Shown here in pieces: positions 39,601-47,228 of a stretch of DNA of 54,941 bases. The stretch comes from a virus: the IMG/VR virus record IMGVR_UViG_3300010403_000008, positions 1 through 54,941 of that record; one strand, written 5' to 3'. The position numbers and the translations under genes were made by a program. Position 1 is the stretch's first letter. The number at the start of each line of letters is the position of its first letter. The notes under the pieces were generated by a model that saw only the letters and a list, made by a program, of their open reading frames with translations, was not told where the DNA came from and did no database searches.

Positions 39601-41221
39601 CACGATTGAGCGTAGAGGTGGGAAGGTTGAACACCTGTGGGTTGATCCCAAGATTGCGGGAGAATACAGGCAGGCGATCAATACCGATGGACCCATTGGG
39701 GAATCGGCTGCTTCGGTCGCAGCCAACCTGCTCAACAAGATTCAGTTGGCTGGTCCCACAGATGCGGTGTGGCACACAGCCAACATGATCAGTTCGATTG
39801 CTGGCTCTCAAGGGGGGAAGACCTTGCTCACCGATTTAGCCCGCAAATTCCCGGGAGTAAATATCATTGATGCAATTGGGAGGGTTGTCCTGAAAGCTCG
39901 TCAGGTATCAAATGATCCCGAAATACAGAATCAGTTGGCTGAAATCGCCAAGATCGGGGCATTACGTGGGGAAGGTCCTCCAACCCCGGTTCGTGCCAGA
40001 TTCGACCCAAGACGAATCAGTGATGCTACCCACAACGCACTGCTGGTGATTGATCGGGCGGGCAGGTTGGTTCGTGACGACTTGTACCAGAACCTTGTTT
40101 CCCGTGGCTTGGTTGACGCTAGTGAGGCTGGAAGGCGCGAGTGGATCAATCAGATGGGTCAGTACAATTCACGGCTCATGGGGCAATTTGAGCGCATTAT
40201 GAAGGAGTCTGGTCTGGCCCCGTTTATCGTGGCTGGTCGTAACTTCAATCGTCAGGCGATGCGCAGGCTGTCCCTGTCACCCGGGGTGAAGGCAGCCAAC
40301 CTGCAATCTGCTGCCTTGATGCGTGGGGTGGAATTGTTCGGGACAGCAGCAACCCTGTTTCTGATCCCAGCTACCATCAACTTCCTTACGACAGGTAACG
40401 TGAATGGCAGGCCCGGAACCAAGTTCGGTCAGATTGACACAGGTAAGGATTCTGGGGGCAAGCACATCGTCATTGATCCTGCTCAATGGATTGGGATTAG
40501 GCGCGGGTTGCGTATCACAGGAGCACAATCAACGATTGAGGGGATTCGTGAGGGGAAACCCATGCAGGAGATTCGCAATGAAGCGATCAGGGATGTGATT
40601 GGTGGATTGATCCATCCATGGGCAGGCCCTGCCGTCCATGCCGCCTCAACTGCCGGGACTGGATATTCCCCCACGCTGTGGAAGGAATCCAAGAATCCGA
40701 AAGACTTCGGTGAGAACGGACTGGCTGCATTGAAGCAGTTGAATCCAACCATTGGCGCATTGTTCGAGGGACACGAACAGCCAGGGACAACTCCCGCAGG
40801 CAGGGCTGGAATGTCACTGGCTGGTGCGGGTGGGGTGAAACTGGTTTCTCCTGTCACAGCCTCACAGCAAGTCGGAAATATGGTTCGCAAATGGATGAGT
40901 CTTTCTAAGGTGCCAGAGATTCGCAAACGATACGATCAGAAACAGCAACAGAATTTTGGTGAGAGCAAGTATAAATCAATTCGTGATGCCTTAAAAGCTG
41001 GAGACAACAAGGCAGCTAAAAATGCTTATGAAGAACTCTTAAAAAGAGTTCCAGAGCATAGAATTTGGAAGGCTTTTGAACCAAAGCCATCATTTACAGG
41101 ATCAGATGTATTGGAACCAATGTTTGTCGATTCCCTTTCAGCCAAAAATCTTGCTATCTACAATCAGGCGCAAGAGGAACGTCAGGCCATGTGGCAAAAG
41201 TTTCAGACGGCTGTGAAATAA
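36647..41221 (+). CDS. Giant internal virion / ejection protein (1,524 aa)
   Basis: N-terminus MPTGLFDDLVETEEPKPSET, then KGLYDDLVDRDE, a tandem GLxDDLV signal of this protein class. Residues about 100-320 are rich in Gly and Ala with possible membrane-active helices (AGAGIGAVEGTVVPTGGLGS). From 330 to 700 it is charged. From about 980 to 1300 it is helical (AANLLNKIQLAGPTDAVWHT, GLAPFIVAGRNFNRQAMRRL), as in large phage polyvalent or ejection proteins. It starts by a TAATG overlap. It is probably packed in the head and released with the DNA to open a channel. Confidence 0.65.
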   Translation: MPTGLFDDLVETEEPKPSETKGLYDDLVDRDEGTTLSGKYFPPEERKGVTYEGHYYPSIYEMEKERETQVRKTLPKGAFQHFREGVTKGFAGSAATGGYVLTQSDDKLKSLLLSEQEKLKASEGEPTLTEKASEIAGNLLGAGITSVAGQLAGGGKPALAAQFGLQSAGDSFLKAGLRAMAEGKTPDEAVKIARQVAIAGAGIGAVEGTVVPTGGLGSAGQIAKTAGAGGAIFGGGAIARNVAERAAGLKTPIMEGVPQAGLFGAAFPVALGGAGAAARALLRKGARTPAPALPEPISEPIAPTEPIPQVTQEASIPAPEGFPPLPRREPSGLTMVEAPTQPQPSRGEIKATPALLEQLPPGKLTEVPVSELLKQPVERGPSLAAVEELGQSIRRRTDFEKARAETVSQQHEAIVHPDKPLTDNQLGLIEDSLRKAILENQIPGERPGFIAGSGLEKWADDVLSSDLRGRMSINPVDILTKDIAALTIKGASVLERGIRDYPAWSAEMSKLYGEEFKPILRKVYMQSLQVKGANALQRETAQVLQPLREQPGEGQGQVPVQERVREAGPRSEQPVQPGETGQAQVPLTEILNKPVQEIAAAYESIPPDQIASYGVENFNRAIGEKASTPEDIAALKAMAESHSARINQLKKDGNFPEAMRLSGFQPMEAYKFAVEKGQTKGGGTPEKAQETKEAVLTQPQPASRGIAASAREALGSGIVPRGTGGFVRLPEGTEQTILGTAGKLAGRSAPRTSAASEQSGNALVRYASSHIAAKPIARVMATEVLGGNAAPEFSERLGAVLVEDRLRAIRDSFERNGQTKQAGEVGSVIGKDWSPLKTEADFEAALSDPAIQHAIEVHKATVQPEAQRMHEVTEGVVAGPGLRTGAFVNLKAVLEDQPEGTFSGAFRGNLENPRHLKTKFGQKATGTAQEYELDYRTLAERMMEANYAESTKRELHQQLVADGLAKLGVPGDSAPLFHGQKGQRFTIERRGGKVEHLWVDPKIAGEYRQAINTDGPIGESAASVAANLLNKIQLAGPTDAVWHTANMISSIAGSQGGKTLLTDLARKFPGVNIIDAIGRVVLKARQVSNDPEIQNQLAEIAKIGALRGEGPPTPVRARFDPRRISDATHNALLVIDRAGRLVRDDLYQNLVSRGLVDASEAGRREWINQMGQYNSRLMGQFERIMKESGLAPFIVAGRNFNRQAMRRLSLSPGVKAANLQSAALMRGVELFGTAATLFLIPATINFLTTGNVNGRPGTKFGQIDTGKDSGGKHIVIDPAQWIGIRRGLRITGAQSTIEGIREGKPMQEIRNEAIRDVIGGLIHPWAGPAVHAASTAGTGYSPTLWKESKNPKDFGENGLAALKQLNPTIGALFEGHEQPGTTPAGRAGMSLAGAGGVKLVSPVTASQQVGNMVRKWMSLSKVPEIRKRYDQKQQQNFGESKYKSIRDALKAGDNKAAKNAYEELLKRVPEHRIWKAFEPKPSFTGSDVLEPMFVDSLSAKNLAIYNQAQEERQAMWQKFQTAVK

Positions 41222-41341
41222 TCAATCCCTGCTCGATACGATCCAGTCCAGCGTGATCAGTCCAAGAGCCAGTGCAGCAGTTCCCATCAGTACAATGATT
41301 CGCCACACTTCCCCATTGATGTCCACGTTAAAGATCATCAT
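41222..41341 (-). CDS. Small single-span membrane protein (39 aa)
   Basis: ATG 41341 overlaps the stop of the secreted protein as ATGA. The protein is MMIFNVDINGEVWR followed by a membrane helix IIVLMGTAALALGLITLDWI and a short charged end. It may anchor or accompany the secreted protein. Its stop abuts the stop of the converging giant virion gene without a gap. Confidence 0.55.
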   Translation of the reverse strand: MMIFNVDINGEVWRIIVLMGTAALALGLITLDWIVSSRD

Positions 41342-42270
41342 TGCCTGATTTGGTAGAATGCTGATCCACGTACTGATTCCTGATCTTCCCACTCCCCAAT
41401 CGCTTCCTCCCCAATCGTCAGTTCCCCTACCCGACTCCACGGACCAGCCAGTGAGGCTGACTTGTCGATCCCATGTTTGTCCCCCGTAATCCCAAGCATC
41501 GTAATCTTTGGTCCCTTCGATCCCATCGTAATGCCAGCAGGACTCCCGACCATGCTGGGTGATCCCGTAGCGGGTGGGATGGAGGCAAGTGGGGGCCAGA
41601 GGTTGCAAGACTCCCCACACGTAATGCAGTGGTCAAAGTCCATGCAGAACAGAAATCCTCCCAGTCTGCGAGGAAGTGGAAGGATGATGTCTTCGCCAGG
41701 ATGGATAGTACTTTTGGTCAATGTCAGCCAAGGTTCACTGCGCTGTTCAGGTACCCGCCATAGACTCACGACAGTAGCAGTAATGTTTGTTGGGAGTGAA
41801 CAGTACTGCGTGTCTCGTGCGTGCCAGCGAATCAGTGCGTCGCTGGTCCTGATCCTGAACCATGACGAACCATCAGAGTAATTTCGCATGGCAATCCCTT
41901 GAGCGAACGATTCCTCGAATGTGGTCCATGCTCGTGTTGGGTCAGGGACTGTCCAGTTGGTACTTAATGGCCAGCCTGAATCGTATTCAACCGTAGTACT
42001 TCCACCAGTCAGCATAAAACGCGGTCCACCTGCTGTGGAGCATTTGCTGGTGATGACTTGCTGTGTAAGGCCAAGAGAATCGAACGTAGTGGAGACTTCG
42101 GTGAGGTTGGTAACGTCACGCAACTGCTGGTTGCGCCAGAAGGTGGGGGTATTATTTGGATTCGTCCATTTATCCACATGAGTCCCACGAGCGGGCCATG
42201 CTTGAGGTTGGGCACTTGCGATCAGGGGGATGGTCAAGGTGAGAAGTGCCAGGAGACGAGTTGATTTCAT
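41338..42270 (-). CDS. Secreted accessory protein with Verrucomicrobiota-like C-terminus (310 aa)
   Basis: Signal peptide MKSTRLLALLTLTIPLIASA, then a beta-rich body with several Trp and a Cys cluster (CMDFDHCITCGESC). The last 50 residues, SLAGPWSRVGELTIGE ... VRGSAFYQIRQ, match the end (GPW-x-V ... FYxI) often found on secreted proteins of Verrucomicrobiota. It was probably taken from such a host. It lies on the opposite strand from the tail genes and may alter the cell surface. Confidence 0.58.
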   Translation of the reverse strand: MKSTRLLALLTLTIPLIASAQPQAWPARGTHVDKWTNPNNTPTFWRNQQLRDVTNLTEVSTTFDSLGLTQQVITSKCSTAGGPRFMLTGGSTTVEYDSGWPLSTNWTVPDPTRAWTTFEESFAQGIAMRNYSDGSSWFRIRTSDALIRWHARDTQYCSLPTNITATVVSLWRVPEQRSEPWLTLTKSTIHPGEDIILPLPRRLGGFLFCMDFDHCITCGESCNLWPPLASIPPATGSPSMVGSPAGITMGSKGPKITMLGITGDKHGIDKSASLAGPWSRVGELTIGEEAIGEWEDQESVRGSAFYQIRQ

Positions 42271-42315
42271 TGTATTACATACGTTTTGTTTGATGGTTCG
42301 GTACTGTAGGGGGAA

Positions 42316-42639
42316 TCATTCAGGAATCTGGTTCAGAAGGGTTTCGATCATCTCCCCAAGATCATCCAGGCTTTCGATGGTCTGACTAGTGTCCACCGAT
42401 TGATCAGCATACACCGCCCGTATCGCATCCATGGCAGCCTGAACTAATTCGTGATGCTTCACCCAATGATCGTGTCTGGGGTCCGTGGAAACGACAAGCA
42501 TGGTTTTTTTACCAACCTGCCTTGCGACTGGAGGTTTGGGATGTTTGCCCCTGTAAATACGGCAGTAGAGGGTGTGTGGGGCAATCCCGAGCATCCTGCT
42601 TTCGAGGAATAGCCATTCCTTGAAAGGCATTGAAGTCAT
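42316..42639 (-). CDS. Probable HTH DNA-binding protein (107 aa)
   Basis: FKEWLFLESRMLGIAPHTLY followed by CRIYRGKHPKPPVAR is a helix-turn-helix like that of small phage regulators. The C-terminus is acidic and helical (DTSQTIESLDDLGEMIETLL). It is the last gene of the early leftward operon and starts in an ATGA overlap. Confidence 0.58.
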   Translation of the reverse strand: MTSMPFKEWLFLESRMLGIAPHTLYCRIYRGKHPKPPVARQVGKKTMLVVSTDPRHDHWVKHHELVQAAMDAIRAVYADQSVDTSQTIESLDDLGEMIETLLNQIPE

Positions 42640-42887
42640 GCGGGTTTGGCAGGCAGAACAGCCATCTTCTTGATCTCTGTTTTTGGCATCCTCAGAATCT
42701 CAGACAGAAGGACAATTGCTTCTGGCCCCTTCTCTCTCCTTAAAACAATTCCACCCATTGGATGAATCGTTTTAATCCACCACGGGCCATGAAATGCCTT
42801 CCTGCCACTATTGAATCGGTCTATAGCCAACCAGACTTTATCACCCGGGAAGGCATTTGTGACGTAGAATTCCTTTGGGTAGTTCAT
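42636..42887 (-). CDS. Small conserved phage protein (83 aa)
   Basis: Coupled by ATGA overlaps on both sides. Sequence AFPGDKVWLAIDRFNSGRKA and IKTIHPMGGIVLRREKGPEA has alternating strands, suggesting a small beta-barrel. No family recognised. Confidence 0.62.
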   Translation of the reverse strand: MNYPKEFYVTNAFPGDKVWLAIDRFNSGRKAFHGPWWIKTIHPMGGIVLRREKGPEAIVLLSEILRMPKTEIKKMAVLPAKPA

Positions 42888-43300
42888 TGTGCCCAGCTTG
42901 GGACTGGAATCCCATAACGTTTAGCCTTGGCCAGCTTGGAATACACAGCCACAACCGGAAGGCCAGAGACGAATGCGGCTGACTTCGCATCCTTGGCTGA
43001 CAGGATGGGCTGCATCTTTTCCTCGAATTGTTCGAGCATGTATTCAGCAATAATTGTCCGTGGATCAGTTGTCATGACTTCCGAAGTACGCAGGATGAAC
43101 TGTTCCCCATTGTGCATCAGCTTCGCCATGCCTCCAGGATAAATCCCAATCAGCTTCATTGGACTGCGGGGAAACTTGCCCTTAGTATCGCACACTTCGG
43201 GATGGATGTAGACTGGTTTGGTTACTGGCTTCGCATCTTCACCCTGCGCTGACAGAAAGTACTTTTCCTGAAATGTGGACGGAACTTCGTGTAATTTCAT
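42884..43300 (-). CDS. Conserved early protein (138 aa)
   Basis: Mixed alpha/beta protein (VYIHPEVCDTKGKFPRSPMK, then LIGIYPGGMAKLMHNGEQFI and a helical TTDPRTIIAEYMLEQFEEKM). It is coupled to the PD-(D/E)XK nuclease by an ATGA overlap and may be its partner. The function is unknown. Confidence 0.62.
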   Translation of the reverse strand: MKLHEVPSTFQEKYFLSAQGEDAKPVTKPVYIHPEVCDTKGKFPRSPMKLIGIYPGGMAKLMHNGEQFILRTSEVMTTDPRTIIAEYMLEQFEEKMQPILSAKDAKSAAFVSGLPVVAVYSKLAKAKRYGIPVPSWAQ

Positions 43301-44076
43301 ACAACCCTCGGATCAAACCCATCCCTCAAGTATCTCCACAACCCAAACGCCTGCTGGAATGCTTCGTAGTAGTACGATTGTTCGCGAGGCCAGATGTGGG
43401 TGTAGAGTCTTCCCTTGGACAATTCATTGGTGGAGATGATGACAGACATTAGTTTGGGTGGCACCGGAAACGATTCTGCGTAGGCAGCCAACTGCATCGC
43501 CCACTCATCGTAGAAGTTGGGCTTGTCTTTTACGTCCTGACTCTTGAAGTCGAAGACGAACCCGTTTTCGTTAAAAACCCCACCCAAGTCCAAAGTCCCT
43601 GCGTACCCCAATCGCTCAGAACCGATTGTCATTTCAGTCCCCATTGCCTTTATCCCGTCCTTGAATTTCATCCACTCACCCATGTACGGCTGCATATCAT
43701 CACCCACAGGCTGCCCCTGTAATGAACCCGCAATCGCAGCATGAATACGGGTGCCCAAATCAGCAGCCTTCTCCCTGTGCTGGTCAGAATCCAATTCAAC
43801 CCGCAATGCGAATGAGTCCAGGTCTTCACCTTCGATTCGTGGAAGAGTCAGGGCTGACTGCAATACTTGGTTCAGCTTGTATCGCTCAAGCACTGGCTTG
43901 TGAATGACTTTTAGAATTTCAGTAACAGATGGCAGCAGTCCGAATTTCTTGGCCTCTCGTAATGTGGGGGCTTTATCTCCTACCCCATCTGCCTTCTTGA
44001 CCGTCCAAACAGGGGACAACTGCCCATTACCGATGGGTTTGTACCATTTGGGGGCTTTGGCGTTGAAGAGTTTCAT
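43297..44076 (-). CDS. PD-(D/E)XK nuclease, RecB/Cas4-like exonuclease candidate (259 aa)
   Basis: The active-site set of this superfamily is visible: GTRIHAAI with His112, YAGTLDLGGVF with Asp163, FVFDFKSQD with Asp176 and Lys178, and a motif IV Gln (QLAAYAESF) near 195. Phage members of this class act as recombination exonucleases or process host DNA. Its neighbours are an SSB-like protein and a cold-shock protein, which support a role in phage recombination or replication. ATGA overlaps on both sides. Confidence 0.76.
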   Translation of the reverse strand: MKLFNAKAPKWYKPIGNGQLSPVWTVKKADGVGDKAPTLREAKKFGLLPSVTEILKVIHKPVLERYKLNQVLQSALTLPRIEGEDLDSFALRVELDSDQHREKAADLGTRIHAAIAGSLQGQPVGDDMQPYMGEWMKFKDGIKAMGTEMTIGSERLGYAGTLDLGGVFNENGFVFDFKSQDVKDKPNFYDEWAMQLAAYAESFPVPPKLMSVIISTNELSKGRLYTHIWPREQSYYYEAFQQAFGLWRYLRDGFDPRVV

Positions 44077-44510
44077 TCAGCGGGCGGTGTTACTTCTGAT
44101 GTGGAAAACAATTTCTCAAACTGATCCTTTAGCTTTGGGAAAACCCGGACCAGTTCAGCTTTATACTCATCACTGAGTTCCTTTAGCCTTCCGGTTTTTA
44201 CTTTCTCAAAGTCAGCCTTCCATTTGTCTGGTACTTTGAAGACGTACGTGGCGTAGGTACAATCGTACGAATCATCGAATGTTGTCACAAAGTTTGGATC
44301 AACATAAAGTAATTCCTCTCCATAGCCTTGCCCCCTGTTTCCACCACCTACACGGGTATAGACATGGATGAAGTCATCATATTCCTCATGCTCTTTATCG
44401 CGCAGGAAACAATCTCTGTACCTTGGATATTCGTCTGGATGCCTTCCCAGCATCGGGAGAACAAAGAATGTGGCTGGACTAACCCCATTGATTATGTTGT
44501 ACAGGCTCAT
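44073..44510 (-). CDS. Conserved phage protein (145 aa)
   Basis: FFVLPMLGRHPDEYPRYRDC followed by DDFIHVYTRVGGGNRGQGYG and DCTYATYVFKVPDKWKADFE is a pattern I associate with phage early regions, without known function. It has a helical C-terminus. It is linked by ATGA overlaps to the cold-shock gene and the nuclease. Confidence 0.65.
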   Translation of the reverse strand: MSLYNIINGVSPATFFVLPMLGRHPDEYPRYRDCFLRDKEHEEYDDFIHVYTRVGGGNRGQGYGEELLYVDPNFVTTFDDSYDCTYATYVFKVPDKWKADFEKVKTGRLKELSDEYKAELVRVFPKLKDQFEKLFSTSEVTPPAE

Positions 44511-44779
44511 ATCGGTGTCACATTCATCGCAGCCAACCCCTTCTCATTCTCAATGGGGGTGAACAGGACTCGGGTTCCGGTCTTTATAGTCTTGTACGGT
44601 TTCTTGCCTGTTTTTGTGAAACCATTCGTAATCACATTCAGTTGGGAATGATGGAAGAACCTGTCTTGCGCTTTGTCTGAGGAATCACAGCCTTCAGGGG
44701 TGATGAACCCGTACCCTTTGACTGTCATGTAGAACTTCACTGTTCCTGTTTGGACTCTTCCATTTGGTTCAGAATGGAA
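44507..44779 (-). CDS. Cold-shock domain protein (90 aa)
   Basis: TGTVKFYMTVKGYGFITPEG is the CspA-type signature with an altered GKVKWF motif, followed by DRFFHHSQL, where the usual FVH is FFH. The remaining strands (RVLFTPIENEKGLAAMNVTP) complete the OB fold. It would bind single-stranded RNA or DNA. The start at 44779 overlaps the end of the SSB-like gene; an earlier in-frame start at 44812 is less likely. Confidence 0.78.
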   Translation of the reverse strand, partial: FHSEPNGRVQTGTVKFYMTVKGYGFITPEGCDSSDKAQDRFFHHSQLNVITNGFTKTGKKPYKTIKTGTRVLFTPIENEKGLAAMNVTPI

Positions 44780-45590
44780 CATCGTCTTCTCCTTTAGCGG
44801 GCTGTGAGTCAATAAATGCCTGAATAGATGCCATCACATTATCGAACTGCGGCTTGGTTGCAGGACAGTATTGCAATGGCAATTCGTCTAGTGGCTGATC
44901 ATTCCCCAATGCTCCCAATGAATTGAAGTACTTGGCAGCATTCTCTTTGATGGGCAGGAGTAGGGCCAGGAACTTGTCCTTCTGTTCCTGGGTTGCGATC
45001 TTGCCCGTAATCCCCAAAGCCCCCTCACGGTACAGTTCATCGGTTTTGGGGAGCGGGCCAGCAGATTGGGAGGCAATGCGGCCCCCAGCGTTATCCGTGC
45101 TGGGCTGGGCCTGTTGGGGGGCAGGCTGTTTAGCCGCACTGCCAGATTGTTTGGGTTGGGTAGGGTCTTTGCGCTTGTAGTAGCCAGACGGGCGTACCCG
45201 TTCATTGCATGGCATCGCAAGGTCAACATTCGCGTACACCTTGCCAGACTCTTTCGTGCTGTGAGAAACGAAGACGCTGGCTGGCTTGAGCAGGAAATCG
45301 TCAAGGTCGATTGCTTCCCCTTCCTTGATTTGTACTCCTCCACGCCACTTCGACAGGAAGGGGCCTAGGCTACCCTTCTCGTTTAACGTGGCTGTGAACA
45401 TACGAGCCACAATGAACGGTCTTCCATCGTCCATTAGTGCATCAGGCAACTCCCAATAGAACCTGACCTTATGTTGCATCTTGCCCCCGAACCCGGTCTG
45501 CATCCCAAGGTCTACAATGTCCACGCACACAGCTTTGTGCAGACCAGCAGGGGCGGGTACGAAGTCTCTGTTTTCGTTAACGAGTTTCAT
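44769..45590 (-). CDS. Phage SSB-like protein (DUF669-type, 273 aa)
   Basis: The N-terminal 130 residues form an OB-fold-like domain (PAPAGLHKAVCVDIVDLGMQ, RFYWELPDALMDDGRPFIVA, KPASVFVSHSTKESGKVYAN), as in phage single-strand-binding proteins of the DUF669 type. The middle is Pro/Gln/Ala rich. The end is SQPAKGEDDVPF, the acidic tip with final DDVPF that recruits other proteins in bacterial SSBs. It likely coats single strands during replication and recombination next to the RecB-like nuclease. Confidence 0.7.
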   Translation of the reverse strand: MKLVNENRDFVPAPAGLHKAVCVDIVDLGMQTGFGGKMQHKVRFYWELPDALMDDGRPFIVARMFTATLNEKGSLGPFLSKWRGGVQIKEGEAIDLDDFLLKPASVFVSHSTKESGKVYANVDLAMPCNERVRPSGYYKRKDPTQPKQSGSAAKQPAPQQAQPSTDNAGGRIASQSAGPLPKTDELYREGALGITGKIATQEQKDKFLALLLPIKENAAKYFNSLGALGNDQPLDELPLQYCPATKPQFDNVMASIQAFIDSQPAKGEDDVPF

Positions 45591-45594
45591 TCAG

Positions 45595-45801
45595 TTAGGA
45601 TTGTTTGCTTGAACCATTTGATGATTTGAACAGAAGCCCAGACAGAATGGACAGGCCAAGAGCTTGCAACCATGAGATTGTTTTAAGTCCAAAGATTGCA
45701 GGCATGAGCCAATTCCACAGCAGCCAGACCGGAATACTGACCAGTGCGGCAATGATGACAACGAGTCCAACGACTCCGATTCCGACGATTAGGTGTTTCA
45801 T
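45595..45801 (-). CDS. Small membrane protein with two spans (68 aa)
   Basis: Hydrophobic segments LIVGIGVVGLVVIIAALVSI (about 4-30) and a second around residues 36-58, with a short charged tail KSSNGSSKQS. It may be an early membrane protein or superinfection factor. Start overlaps the preceding gene as ATGA. Confidence 0.58.
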   Translation of the reverse strand: MKHLIVGIGVVGLVVIIAALVSIPVWLLWNWLMPAIFGLKTISWLQALGLSILSGLLFKSSNGSSKQS

Positions 45802-45917
45802 TTGAGATTAGATGAGCGCGGTAGAGAATTGCACTCTACACTGTGAGTTTTGTGGTACGTATATAAATCACAAGCTTCGCCACACTTAGGCCGCGTCTTA
45901 TTCCGCCACACGCTCAT
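45798..45917 (-). CDS. Small Cys/Arg-rich protein (39 aa)
   Basis: ATG 45917 is chosen because the first codons match those of the 38-aa gene at 3869 (MSVWRNK vs MSMWRKR). The product MSVWRNKTRPKCGEACDLYT ends NSLPRSSNLK. An in-frame ATG at 46001 would add 28 residues that are read through a long inverted repeat. Stop overlaps the next gene as ATGA. Confidence 0.45.
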   Translation of the reverse strand: MSVWRNKTRPKCGEACDLYTYHKTHSVECNSLPRSSNLK

Positions 45918-45925
45918 AATTAAAA

Positions 45926-45988
45926 CGCATCCGCAGGCATCGCTTGCGAAGTGATGTGCCGTGTGGAATGCCCGGCCCTGCGAATGCG
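45926..45988. other. Inverted repeat with inner hairpin upstream of the 39-aa gene
   Basis: CGCATCCGCAGG (45926-45937) can pair with CCTGCGAATGCG (45977-45988) with one mismatch. Inside lies a second hairpin CATC-G-CTT/AAG-T-GATG (45938-45956). It sits just before ATG 45917 on the minus strand, where it could control translation or transcription of the following genes. Confidence 0.5.
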
Positions 45989-46004
45989 TAAAGTGATTCA
46001 TTGA

Positions 46005-46568
46005 TTAACAGGAGCAGGTGAATGCCTCGAAATATGAGGCATCAATCTTTTGTCCAAGAACAATGCTTAGATGCTCGAACAATTCTTCAGCATCTTCAAC
46101 GTCAGCAAGTTCGTGGCAGTCTGATCCTTTGTAATAAATCCAGCGTTCGCGCTTCACGTAGCGCATGAATTCTGAATATCCGTTATCGTGGCTGTCTGCC
46201 CAATGTGGGCAATGCCTTCTCACATAGCCTTCCAGCCATTGCTTGGATGCAGCCATTTCATCTGAAGGTTCAGATGGCTTTGGCGTGTCTGTGGCTGGGA
46301 ACGCAGGATGCACCCACTCATGGCGAAGGGATGTGATGGTTTTGGGGTAGAGACAAAGCCAGAAGGATTCACCTTGCTTTACTCTGGCCTTAAGGAAGGG
46401 GTCAACAATTCCAATCGAATCTGAAGACGCGAAGGCAATTCCATTCTCCAATCGTACATGTTCACCAGCCTCCAAAGCCTCTCCCGCCACTGCCGGAGCC
46501 ACAGCGATATGAATCGCATCCCTTCCAGGATTGCCTGTAATGAGTTGACCCAAATTCGTTTCACTCAT
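46005..46568 (-). CDS. Conserved phage protein (187 aa)
   Basis: The N-terminus NPGRDAIHIAVAPAVAGEAL followed by EAGEHVRLENGIA has the look of a conserved phage protein, and its end (IYYKGSDCHELADVEDAEEL) is acidic. WLEGYVRRHCPHW and WIYYKG indicate a helical-beta body. Function is unknown. It begins in an ATGA overlap. Confidence 0.65.
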   Translation of the reverse strand: MSETNLGQLITGNPGRDAIHIAVAPAVAGEALEAGEHVRLENGIAFASSDSIGIVDPFLKARVKQGESFWLCLYPKTITSLRHEWVHPAFPATDTPKPSEPSDEMAASKQWLEGYVRRHCPHWADSHDNGYSEFMRYVKRERWIYYKGSDCHELADVEDAEELFEHLSIVLGQKIDASYFEAFTCSC

Positions 46569-46858
46569 GCCCCACCCCCATTCAACAGCTTGGCTGCCTT
46601 CTCCCTGTGCGTTTTGGCCTGTGCTTCCAGTTCTTCAGCAGTGCGAATCATCCCAGAAGCTGTTTGCTGTCTGTCTGGCAAGCGACTGACTGCCTCAGCG
46701 ATTGATCCAGACACCCCACACTGCCCAGTCTCGTTCCACGCTGCCACATAATCCCCCACCAAATCACAGTTGACCCGCATTGAAAGGGAAGTGAGTCCGT
46801 TCTGCTTTGCCTGCTCCTTCAAATACTCAAATACCGCTGCTTCGTTGATACTGCTCAT
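46565..46858 (-). CDS. Small conserved early protein (97 aa)
   Basis: ATG 46858 (MSSINEAAVFEYLKEQAKQN) is chosen because it lies about 40 bases below a promoter; a longer start at 46912 would fall in the promoter. RVNCDLVGDYVAAWNETGQC and RTAEELEAQAKTHREKAAKL follow. Function is unknown. Confidence 0.62.
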   Translation of the reverse strand: MSSINEAAVFEYLKEQAKQNGLTSLSMRVNCDLVGDYVAAWNETGQCGVSGSIAEAVSRLPDRQQTASGMIRTAEELEAQAKTHREKAAKLLNGGGA

Positions 46859-46900
46859 GCTTCGTTGGTTGGATTGTACTGCTTCTGCTTCGCTTGCTAT

Positions 46901-46931
46901 GCAATGTTGCACGGTCAGGATTGGATGTCAA
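46901..46931 (-). promoter_or_regulatory. Leftward early promoter with palindrome
   Basis: On the minus strand TTGACA (46931-46926) is 17 bases before AACATT (46908-46903). The latter lies in GTGCAACATTGCAT, a copy of the palindrome GTGCAANNTTGCAC with one changed end base. It precedes the gene at 46858. Confidence 0.65.
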
Positions 46932-47112
46932 GTGCCCGCTTAAAGGCAATAGCTGCCCGGCAATGGCTTTCGTAGTTAAAGCCCTTTGGCTTGGTGTTTA
47001 GCCACTTCTCAAGGGCATCATCGTCCAATTTGAGGCTCATTCCAATCAGTTGACCCGCTACCAGAATCGCGTTCTGAACTTCGGGTTGTGTCTTGTCTTC
47101 TTTGTCTGGCAT
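46915..47112 (-). CDS. Small hypothetical protein (65 aa)
   Basis: MPDKEDKTQPEVQNAILVAG then KLDDDALEKWLNTKPKGFNY and a helical end. Its stop lies in the next promoter region. It is preceded by the leader motif at 47122-47175. No family is recognised. Confidence 0.55.
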   Translation of the reverse strand: MPDKEDKTQPEVQNAILVAGQLIGMSLKLDDDALEKWLNTKPKGFNYESHCRAAIAFKRALDIQS

Positions 47113-47121
47113 GGGTCGTAT

Positions 47122-47175
47122 TCGCTCTAGGACTGCGCTGGGGGCGTTTTGTTTACTTGGGGGTGTCTGGGGACG
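47122..47175 (-). promoter_or_regulatory. Duplicated leader/promoter motif (copy 1)
   Basis: The plus-strand sequence GGGGGCGTTTT (47140-47150), six variable bases, TTGGG, TGTC and GGGGA is repeated at 48497-48534 with the same order. The flanking bases toward the gene (CG-x-TCTA-x-GA) also match. In both places it lies just upstream of a minus-strand ATG (47112 and 48463), so it is probably a promoter or operator of a second class. Confidence 0.5.
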
Positions 47176-47228
47176 GGTTGTGGGTTAAAGTGGCTGTAGG
47201 GCGATTCTGGGAGGCAAGGCGTTCATGT

